Of a stretch of 37,991 nt of DNA, positions 32,125 to 37,991 are shown one piece after another. The notes under the pieces were generated by a model, which worked only from the letters and a program-made list of their open reading frames with translations, ran no database searches and was not told where the DNA came from. This DNA is from Deltaproteobacteria bacterium. GTDB lineage: Bacteria > Desulfobacterota > Desulfobaccia > Desulfobaccales > 0-14-0-80-60-11. Every line of letters begins with the position of its first letter. Within the stretch, counting starts at the first letter, position 1. Where the stretch lies: the NCBI GenBank assembly GCA_016208235.1, contig JACQYN010000054.1, forward strand, positions 1-37,991, written 5' to 3'. The position numbers and the translations under genes were made by a program.

Positions 32125-33096
32125 ATGGAACCGTTACCCTTCATCAACTATTTGCGGCTGTCGATCACGGACCGCTGTCAGCTCCGCTGTTCCTACTGCA
32201 CCTACTGGCGGGAGTGGCGTCAACTGCCTGCTCCAGAAATCCTCAGTTATGAAGAGTTGCTGCGGATTGCCGGCGCGGCCGCGGCGGTGGGCATCCGCAA
32301 GATCAGGATAACCGGGGGGGAGCCCCTGGTGCGCCGGGGGGTGGTGGATTTTGTCAGGAAGCTGCACCATGTTCCCGGGCTCACTCAAGTCTGCCTGACC
32401 ACCAACGGCGTGCTCCTGGGAGAATTGGCGGAACCGCTTTATGAGGCAGGTCTGCGCCATTTGAACCTGAGTCTGGATACCCTGAGGCGGGACCGCTACC
32501 GGCAGATCACCGGCCGCGACAATTTCCAGGAAGTCTGGAGGGGCCTGGAACGAGCCCTGGACTTGGGCTTCCACCCCTTAAAAATCAACTGTGTGGTGTT
32601 AAAAGGCATCAACGACGATGAACTGGTGGATCTGGCCCTTCTGGCCCGGGATCATCCTGTCCAGGTCCGTTTCATAGAACTTATGCCGACGTTTTTCCGG
32701 AGATGGTGGGACCATCATTTTCTACCCATGGACGCGGTGCGCCGGCGCCTGGCCGGGCTAGGGCCTCTTAGGCCCAGGAGTAGAAGCGCCACTGCTGGTC
32801 CGGCCCGAATTTTCCGGGCGCCGGGGTTTAAGGGGGAATTGGGGTTTATCAGTCCCATGAGCAAGCATCACTGCGGCTCCTGCAACCGTCTCCGCCTCAC
32901 CGCCTCGGGCCGGTTGCGCCCCTGCCTCTTTGGGGAAACCGAGTTGGATTTGAAAACCCCTCTGCGCCAAGGCGCCTCCAGCGATTTGTTGGAATCTTTC
33001 TTTGAAATGGCCATCAGCCGAAAATCTAGGAGTTCTCCTTTTCCCACCAGCGATCTTTCTCTGCGCGGTCCGTCTATGGTCAGTATCGGCGGCTGA
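32125..33096 (+). CDS. moaA: GTP 3',8-cyclase MoaA
   Basis: 323 residues, standard length. Radical SAM cluster cysteines lie at 18, 22 and 25 (DRCQLRCSYC). The GTP-binding second cluster site is HHCGSCNRLRLTASGRLRPC, and the protein ends in Gly-Gly (SIGG), the tail required for catalysis. It converts GTP to the 3',8-cyclo intermediate, the first step of molybdopterin synthesis. ITGGEPLVRRG and LTTNG are typical of the family. The ATG at 32125 is the start that places the cluster near residue 20; the longer frame from 31861 overlaps the upstream gene. The Shine-Dalgarno is weak. It is the last gene of the plus-strand molybdoenzyme group. No moaC is in view. Confidence 0.94.
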   Translation: MEPLPFINYLRLSITDRCQLRCSYCTYWREWRQLPAPEILSYEELLRIAGAAAAVGIRKIRITGGEPLVRRGVVDFVRKLHHVPGLTQVCLTTNGVLLGELAEPLYEAGLRHLNLSLDTLRRDRYRQITGRDNFQEVWRGLERALDLGFHPLKINCVVLKGINDDELVDLALLARDHPVQVRFIELMPTFFRRWWDHHFLPMDAVRRRLAGLGPLRPRSRSATAGPARIFRAPGFKGELGFISPMSKHHCGSCNRLRLTASGRLRPCLFGETELDLKTPLRQGASSDLLESFFEMAISRKSRSSPFPTSDLSLRGPSMVSIGG

Positions 33097-33114
33097 TGGG
33101 GACTCGCGGCTAGA

Positions 33115-33158
33115 CGAACCTGGTGTTCGCCCCGGATGGTGGGCGAACACCAGGTTCG
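33115..33158. terminator. Long palindrome after moaA, possible transcription end
   Basis: Arms 33115-33132 and 33141-33158 pair perfectly over 18 bp around an 8-nt loop, starting 19 bp after the moaA stop. No T-run follows, so it may be only a repeat (its core GGCGAAC/GTTCGCC recurs in the element at 34101-34220). It is the only strong hairpin at the end of the plus-strand operon. Confidence 0.45.
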
Positions 33159-33241
33159 CCGCTATGAAAAAATATACCTTTCTAGGGCGGGAGTTCGCCC
33201 CGTACACCTGGGCATTTGCCTGGTCAAAACTACCCGGATTC

Positions 33242-33362
33242 ATACCAAGTCGCAATCAAACGACAATTTTCTTGTAGGGGCGGACCCATGTGTCCGCCCT
33301 AATGCGGGCGCACACGCGGGTGCGCCCCTACAATTCCGTGCCCTTTGATTGCGACTTGGTAT
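33242..33362. mobile_element. MITE-like element with 19-bp terminal inverted repeats (copy 1)
   Basis: 121 bp bounded by perfect 19-bp terminal repeats (ATACCAAGTCGCAATCAAA at 33242-33260 and its complement at 33344-33362). The interior is a second long palindrome (TGTAGGGGCG ... CGCCCCTACA). It has no coding capacity. No clear target duplication is visible. It ends 5 bp from the livF stop codon. The element at 34101-34220 is a relative. Confidence 0.8.
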
Positions 33363-33367
33363 CTTCC

Positions 33368-34102
33368 TCAACCGGCGAAAAGAATATCTTGGAGAAGGCG
33401 ATCCTTCAAGAGATCCACTCCCACACCGGAGCAGATAATCATCCCGCCTTTCAAAAAATATGCGCTTTCCGCGATATTTAAGACCCGGCGGATATGCTGG
33501 CCCGAAATCAATAAGGTGACGCCTGATCGCCGGAGATCCCGGAAAGAATTGCAAAATCTGGTAACCAACTTGGGGCTGAGGCCCATGAAGGGTTCATCCA
33601 GGAGCAATAAGCGGGGTTCCGACATGAGGCCCCGCGCCAGGGTGACCATGCGTTGCTGGCCGCCGCTCAACCTCCCGGCCTGAAAATTGATTTTATCCTG
33701 CAGTTCCGGGAACACCTGGAAAACCAGATGCAGGCGGTCGGCCAAGCCCTGCCGCTTCAAGTAGGCTCCCACCTCCAGGTTTTCCAGAACGCTCATTTGC
33801 GGAAATACCCGCATCCCTTCCGGAACGTAGACAATCCCCAGTTTTACTACCTCCCAGGGGGGCAGGGTCTCTATGGCCTCTCCCTCGAAGAAAATCTTCC
33901 CGGAGACTTCCCGGATCAAACCGCTTATAGCCTTAAGAAGCGTGGTCTTGCCGGCGCCGTCGGCTCCGGCAATGGCGGTAATCTGATGGCGAAAGACCGT
34001 GAGGTCGATGTCCATCAGCACCGGGGTCCCCGCAGGGGCATAGGACAGATGCCGGATCTCCAACATAGGCCCGGAGGAGTCATGCGGTTCCATATTCTTC
34101 AT
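33368..34102 (-). CDS. livF: Branched-chain amino-acid type ABC transporter ATPase LivF
   Basis: 244 residues from the ATG at 34102, or 241 from that at 34093. The Walker A is GADGAGKTT (usually GANGAGKTT), the signature LSGGQQRM, Walker B LLLLDEP and the H-loop SGQHI. VPEGMRVFPQMSVLENLEVG is the LivF Q-loop region. It powers import of branched-chain amino acids or related acids, together with LivG. The first ATG lies in the terminal repeat of the MITE-like element at 34101-34220, and the stop is 5 bp from the element at 33242-33362. The gene is therefore boxed in by two mobile elements and detached from livG by 117 bp. No good Shine-Dalgarno is left. Confidence 0.9.
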   Translation of the reverse strand: MKNMEPHDSSGPMLEIRHLSYAPAGTPVLMDIDLTVFRHQITAIAGADGAGKTTLLKAISGLIREVSGKIFFEGEAIETLPPWEVVKLGIVYVPEGMRVFPQMSVLENLEVGAYLKRQGLADRLHLVFQVFPELQDKINFQAGRLSGGQQRMVTLARGLMSEPRLLLLDEPFMGLSPKLVTRFCNSFRDLRRSGVTLLISGQHIRRVLNIAESAYFLKGGMIICSGVGVDLLKDRLLQDILFAG

Positions 34103-34220
34103 ACCAATTCGTTATCAAAGGAAAATTTTTCGTAGGGGCGAACCTTGTGTTCACCCAGCGTCCAGGGCGAACACAAGGTTCGCCCCTACGGGGTGTTACC
34201 TTTTGACTGCAACTCGGCAT
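34101..34220. mobile_element. MITE-like element related to 33242-33362 (copy 2)
   Basis: 120 bp. The degenerate ends (ATACCAATTCGTTATCAAAGG on the left and, complemented, ATGCCGAGTTGCAGTCAAAAG on the right) resemble the terminal repeats of copy 1. The interior pairs over 26 bp (34131-34156 with 34165-34190), built on CGTAGGGGCGAACCTTG. Its ends coincide with the livF ATG and with the first base of the livG stop codon. Confidence 0.75.
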
Positions 34221-34978
34221 CAGCCCTCCTCGCCGGCCGCGCCCCTCACCCCCAGGTAAGCAGATTCCACCTCAGGGTTTTGAATCAAATCCTGGGGTGA
34301 GCCTTCGGCGATGATCTCCCCCTGGTCCAACGCCAGGAGACGATCGGAAACGGGCATGATGAGATGGAGGAGATGATCGGTGAGCAGGAGGGTCAAGCCC
34401 TGGGTTCGCAACCGGAGAATCAAGTTGGACAAGCATTTCACCGCTTTCAGACTGAGTCCGGCGGCAACTTCGTCCAGGAGCAGCAGTTTGGGCCGGGTAG
34501 CCAGGGCGCGGGCCAACTCCAGCAGCCGCTGCTGCATCAGGCTTAATTCCCGGGCCGGCGTGGCTTCCTTCGCTGCCAGTTCCACCAACCCCAGGAGTTC
34601 CCGTGATTGATCCCGGGCCTGAGCCGCGGATGGACGAGATTGCTGGCCGAACCAGGCCCCCGTCATGACGTTTTCCAGGACGCTCATCTCCGGGAAAACC
34701 TGGGGAATCTGGAAAGTGCGGGCCATCCCCCCCCGGCAGAGACGATCAGGCGTCCAGTCAGTAGTCTTTTCCCCCAGAAAGACCACCTCCCCCCCGGAAG
34801 GGGGGACCCAGCCGGTGATGATATTGAACAGGGTAGTCTTGCCGGCCCCGTTGGGTCCGATGATTCCCAGGATCTCTCCTTCTTGCAGGGAAAAAGATAT
34901 ATCCCGGAGGACTTGCTGACCCCCGTAACGCTTGCTCAGGCGACTAACTTTTAGGCAGATTTGCGGGCGGTTATCCAT
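34220..34978 (-). CDS. livG: Branched-chain amino-acid type ABC transporter ATPase LivG
   Basis: 252 residues from the ATG at 34978, which overlaps the livM end by 28 bp. The frame extends to 35257 inside livM, but that part has no family similarity. Walker A GPNGAGKTT and GMARTFQIPQVFPEMSVLEN are typical of LivG; Walker B reads LLLLDEVAAGLS. The ABC signature, normally LSYGQQR, reads LSLMQQR, lacking the conserved Gly. The H-loop His is present (TDHL). With LivF it forms the two-ATPase engine of the importer. The loss of the signature Gly may weaken one ATP site. The stop codon abuts the MITE-like element at 34101-34220. Confidence 0.9.
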   Translation of the reverse strand: MDNRPQICLKVSRLSKRYGGQQVLRDISFSLQEGEILGIIGPNGAGKTTLFNIITGWVPPSGGEVVFLGEKTTDWTPDRLCRGGMARTFQIPQVFPEMSVLENVMTGAWFGQQSRPSAAQARDQSRELLGLVELAAKEATPARELSLMQQRLLELARALATRPKLLLLDEVAAGLSLKAVKCLSNLILRLRTQGLTLLLTDHLLHLIMPVSDRLLALDQGEIIAEGSPQDLIQNPEVESAYLGVRGAAGEEG

Positions 34979-35916
34979 GCGGCGATGCCCCGGGGGAAGA
35001 AGAGGATGGTCAGAATGATCACCAGCCCGTAAACCGCGGCGTGGCCGCTGGGAAATAGAGGCTGAAACACCAGTTGCTCCAGGGGGTAGAGGAGCAGGGC
35101 CCCCAGGACGGGGCCGAAGAAAAGGGTCCGGCCACCAAAGATAGTGAAAATCAGGGGCAAAGCCGAGACATGCAAACTGAAAACCAGGGCCGGCTCGATA
35201 AGTCCCAAAATATGGGCGTAGAGAGCCCCGCAGACTCCGGTCAGGTAAGAACTGCAAAGCAGGGCCTTGGTCCTTTCCCGGTTTACCCTGATACCCATCA
35301 TGGTGGCCGCGGTTTCATTTTCCCGCACCGCCCGCAATGCCCACCCCCACCTGGACCCCATGGCCAGTTTATAGAGAATCGTGGCCCCGATAACCACCGT
35401 CAGGAGCAGGTAATATTGGGCCTTGAGGTCTGAACCGAAAGCCAATTGCCAACTGCCCAGGCTCAGGGTGGGAAGCTTGCCCAATCCCGTCATGCCCATG
35501 GAGCCGTAAGTCACCGCGTCCCAATTGTCGATGATAACCCTGGGTATTTCCACCGCGGCCAGGGAAGCCAAGCCCAGGTAAACCCCCCGGAGGCGGCGGA
35601 AGAAAAGGCTCCAGAGAAGGCCGAAGGACACGCTGGCCAGGGAACCCAGAAAGATGGTGAGAAACGGCGACCAGTGCCAGTAATGGTTGAGCAAGGCCGA
35701 GCCGTAGGCCCCTAAACCGAAAAAGGCCGCGTGACCCAGGGAAATCGCGCCGGAAAGGGCATAGATACTCCAGGCCAAGGCCAGGGTCCCATAAAGGCAG
35801 GCCATACCCAAAACCTGAAAGTAAAGGAAAGCGTCCGGGAAAAAGAGGGGCCAGGCCGCCAGGCCCAAGGCCGCGGCCGTCGCCAGGATGGAAGAATGGT
35901 AAGGTTTCAACTTCAA
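34951..35916 (-). CDS. livM: Branched-chain amino-acid type ABC transporter permease LivM
   Basis: 321 residues with about nine membrane helices. The motif GWALRAVRENETAATMMGI (about 190-208) is the cytoplasmic coupling loop that contacts the ATPases, and ALSGAISLGHAAFFGLGAYG near 53-72 is the conserved N-terminal permease signature. It forms the channel with LivH. The start lies 18 bp after the livH stop, and its end overlaps livG by 28 bp, so the genes are a tight operon. Confidence 0.93.
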   Translation of the reverse strand: MKLKPYHSSILATAAALGLAAWPLFFPDAFLYFQVLGMACLYGTLALAWSIYALSGAISLGHAAFFGLGAYGSALLNHYWHWSPFLTIFLGSLASVSFGLLWSLFFRRLRGVYLGLASLAAVEIPRVIIDNWDAVTYGSMGMTGLGKLPTLSLGSWQLAFGSDLKAQYYLLLTVVIGATILYKLAMGSRWGWALRAVRENETAATMMGIRVNRERTKALLCSSYLTGVCGALYAHILGLIEPALVFSLHVSALPLIFTIFGGRTLFFGPVLGALLLYPLEQLVFQPLFPSGHAAVYGLVIILTILFFPRGIAAWITARKSA

Positions 35917-35934
35917 GGAGTTACCTGAGAGGCG

Positions 35935-36810
35935 TTATCCTGGTTTTCGGAAAGAAATCCCTTCGGGCCGGAAGTAAAGCAGGGTGACCAGGACCGCGGC
36001 ACTGACCAATTCCCGCCACTTGCTGCCGACGGTGAAAATAGCCGCCGACTCCATCAAACCCAGAAGCCACCCGCCGAGAAGGAGGGTGCGAATGCGGCCG
36101 ACCCCGGCAAAGATAGTGATGATAATGGCAATCAAGGTGGCCTCGGTGCCCGCGGTAGGATAAAGATACATGTTTTGGCCATAGAGCGGCCCTGCCAGGC
36201 CAATGAGCATCCCGCCCATGCCGAAAGCGATGAATGACATTAATTTTACGTTGATCCCCGCCATTTGGGCGGCTTCCCAATCCTGGATGGTGGCCCTGAG
36301 GGCCTTTCCCAGGAAAGTGTGGTGCAAAACCAGATGGACCCCGGCGGTGGCCAGCAAGGACAACAGCAAGAGGACGCCCTGGTTCCAAGAAAAGGTGATG
36401 CCTATCCGGGGGATGGTGAAGGAAGTGAGCCCGGAATCCAGCAAACGGTAGTCAGCGGAAAACAGGACCAGCATGAGGTTTTGCAGCAACAAAGCCAGCC
36501 CAAAGGTGACCACCAGGGTGTTCAAGGCGTATGGCTCTTTGAGTCGCCGCAGCAAAAGATACAACGGCAGGGAGAGCCCGGCCATGGCCAGCAGGCACGG
36601 CGGCAGGGTCAAGAAGAAAGGCACCTGGTAGAATTTCCACAGGACAAAGGCGAGATAGCCTCCCAGAACAATCATCTCGCCATGGGCCAGATTAAAGGCC
36701 CGGGTGATGCCAAAAATAAGAGAAAAACCCAGGGCTACCAGGGCGTAAAAAGACCCCAGGGAGAAGCCGGAGGCAATAATTTGAAACCAGGGCCAGGCAT
36801 TGAAGGACAT
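35935..36810 (-). CDS. livH: Branched-chain amino-acid type ABC transporter permease LivH
   Basis: 291 residues, about eight membrane helices. The N-terminal GFSLGSFYALVALGFSLIFG and FNLAHGEMIVLGGYLAF are the LivH signature, and GKALRATIQDWEAAQMAGI near 160-178 is the ATPase-contact loop. It pairs with LivM to form the transmembrane path. It begins 53 bp after the binding-protein gene and probably shares its transcript. Confidence 0.93.
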   Translation of the reverse strand: MSFNAWPWFQIIASGFSLGSFYALVALGFSLIFGITRAFNLAHGEMIVLGGYLAFVLWKFYQVPFFLTLPPCLLAMAGLSLPLYLLLRRLKEPYALNTLVVTFGLALLLQNLMLVLFSADYRLLDSGLTSFTIPRIGITFSWNQGVLLLLSLLATAGVHLVLHHTFLGKALRATIQDWEAAQMAGINVKLMSFIAFGMGGMLIGLAGPLYGQNMYLYPTAGTEATLIAIIITIFAGVGRIRTLLLGGWLLGLMESAAIFTVGSKWRELVSAAVLVTLLYFRPEGISFRKPG

Positions 36811-36863
36811 GGTCGTTAATATTGATTACGGAAAATCCGCCCTACCGGGACAAAGGGTTTAAC

Positions 36864-37991
36864 TCAGCGTAGGGCCGAAGAAAAGTCCACCTTACCGGTG
36901 GCGCGCGCCGGTGGATAGACCACCACCATCTTTTGTTTCTGAACCTGCACCACCACGTGTTCATAGTACTTGGGGTCGCCATGTTCGTCAAAGGCCAGCC
37001 GCTCCATGGGCAGTTGGAGATCCAACGATGCTAACGCCCGGCTGATGGCCTCCCCCGTGAGTTCGATTTTCTTTTCGAGCACCGCCTCCATGGCTGCCAG
37101 CAGGGCTCTGGCCGAGGTATAGCCGTGCATGGTGGTGGTATTGGGATCTTCACCGAACCGCTTCCGGAATCCTGCCACGAAGGCCTGGGACATCTTCTCC
37201 GTCCCCGGCTGAGTAATGCCGGGGTTCCAGGCGCAGGTGCCGAACAGCCCTTCAGCCCCTTGCCCCACCTCCCGGATGAAGCTGGGGTAAGCCAAACCCC
37301 AGGGGGCCACAAAGACTTTGAGACCCAGGTGGCGCTCCTGCACCTGCCGAACCAGGATCAAGTTATCGGCATAAAAACCCCCGGAGACCAAGACTTCTAT
37401 TCCTGCCTGTTTGACTTTGAGCAAAAGGACCGAAAAATCGGGCCAGCCGGGCCGGAATTTCTCCAGGAGGGCCGCCACTTCCCCTGATTCCTCCAGGCAG
37501 GATTTGATGCTGGAGGCGAATTCGGTGGCCCCCGGGGTGGCTACATGCAGTACCGCCACCTTCTTCGCTTTGAAAGTGTGGCTAATGAACCGGCATAAAG
37601 GCCGGACAATGCCGTTTAGCCTGGAAACCCGGAAAAAGTACGGATTTTTCCGGGAAGTCAGACCACTCTGCAAACTGGCCGAGGCGACGAAGGGCACGCG
37701 ATATCTGGAGGCCAACTCGCTGACGGGTCCCACCAGGGAATCAACATAGCCGCCCGTAAGACCAATCACATGTTCCCGGAGGATGAGATCCTGCACCTGA
37801 TTGATGGCCACTTCCGGCTTGCTCTGGTCATCGCGGCTGATCAGCTTAACCCGATGCCCCGATATTCCCCCCCGGGAGTTAATCTCTTCCACCGCGTAAA
37901 GGATGCCCTGATGAATCTCCAGGCCATGCTGGGCCAGGTGGCCTGAAAGAGGATTGATTTCCCCGATACGAATCTCTTTACCGGCAAACGC
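36864..37991 (-). CDS. livJ: Periplasmic branched-chain amino-acid type binding protein LivJ/LivK (5' end outside window)
   Basis: 375 residues are visible and the frame is still open at the window edge; the start and most of the signal peptide are missing. The visible sequence begins AFAGKEIRIGEINPLSG, where AFA looks like the signal-peptidase site. EEINSRGGISGHRVKLI, GLTGGYVDSLVGPVSELASR and MHGYTSARALLAAMEAV are typical of the type I periplasmic-binding fold (Peripla_BP_6). It captures a branched-chain amino acid or another amide or carboxylate for LivHMGF. A GTG at 37892 is internal and should not be taken as the start. It is first in the livJHMGF operon. Confidence 0.92.
   Translation of the reverse strand, partial: AFAGKEIRIGEINPLSGHLAQHGLEIHQGILYAVEEINSRGGISGHRVKLISRDDQSKPEVAINQVQDLILREHVIGLTGGYVDSLVGPVSELASRYRVPFVASASLQSGLTSRKNPYFFRVSRLNGIVRPLCRFISHTFKAKKVAVLHVATPGATEFASSIKSCLEESGEVAALLEKFRPGWPDFSVLLLKVKQAGIEVLVSGGFYADNLILVRQVQERHLGLKVFVAPWGLAYPSFIREVGQGAEGLFGTCAWNPGITQPGTEKMSQAFVAGFRKRFGEDPNTTTMHGYTSARALLAAMEAVLEKKIELTGEAISRALASLDLQLPMERLAFDEHGDPKYYEHVVVQVQKQKMVVVYPPARATGKVDFSSALR

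Noticed and set aside
34979-35257. N-terminal extension of LivG
   Set aside because: This part overlaps livM, is rich in Pro and Arg, and has no ABC ATPase similarity.
1-37991. tRNA, rRNA, tRNA-Sec or selA/selB/selD genes in the window
   Set aside because: I looked for cloverleaf-like and coding evidence and saw none. The selenium machinery, if present, must be elsewhere in the genome.

Overview
The window is GC-rich, densely coded, and carries no tRNA, rRNA, CRISPR array or intact transposase that I can see. The gene content suggests an anaerobic, sulfur-metabolising member of the former Deltaproteobacteria, for example a Desulfobacca-like or Syntrophobacterales lineage. The pointers are a tetrathionate/polysulfide-reductase-type molybdoenzyme operon, FmdE- and SQR/DUF1641-type proteins, a Pat-like acetyltransferase and many intergenic palindromic repeats. 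This placement is inference from gene content only.

Layout. Positions 1-3985 (minus) hold hisA, a radical SAM/DUF2344 fusion and the 5' part of an RNase E/G gene. Positions 4022-4802 hold palindromic repeats around a small DUF559 nuclease-like gene. Positions 4827-12111 (plus) hold a CoA-transferase, a DUF2905 protein, a galT broken by a small deletion, glgA, a soluble GAF histidine kinase with a receiver-only partner, and a LapA-domain protein. Positions 12055-17993 (minus) hold YIP1 and PH-domain membrane proteins, a divergent histone-deacetylase-like protein, a truncated TolC-like gene and a Pat-type acetyltransferase. The Pat gene's start region is duplicated exactly in tandem (126 bp x 2).

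Positions 18508-33096 (plus) form a redox island. It starts with a PhnD-like lipoprotein overlapping a membrane-anchored sigma-54 activator, then a receiver protein, an SQR-like flavoprotein, a DUF1641 partner, and B, C and A subunits of a molybdopterin respiratory enzyme. A TorD-like chaperone, an FmdE protein, a molybdopterin-binding protein and MoaA follow. The likely logic is periplasmic sensing of a sulfur or oxyanion compound, sigma-54-type activation, quinone-linked sulfur redox chemistry, and local supply of molybdenum cofactor and chaperone. Positions 33368-37991 (minus) hold a branched-chain amino-acid type ABC transporter (livJHMGF), with two MITE-like elements on either side of livF.

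The main discovery is in the SQR-like gene. It contains an in-frame TGA (23463-23465) exactly where this family has its C-terminal redox cysteine. Eighteen to 37 nt after that TGA lies a perfect 8-bp hairpin with a GGTC tetraloop, which is the layout of a bacterial SECIS element. The gene is best read as one 424-residue selenoprotein (Sec331), a selenocysteine form of a sulfide:quinone-oxidoreductase-like enzyme. Any automatic annotation would split it into two fragments.
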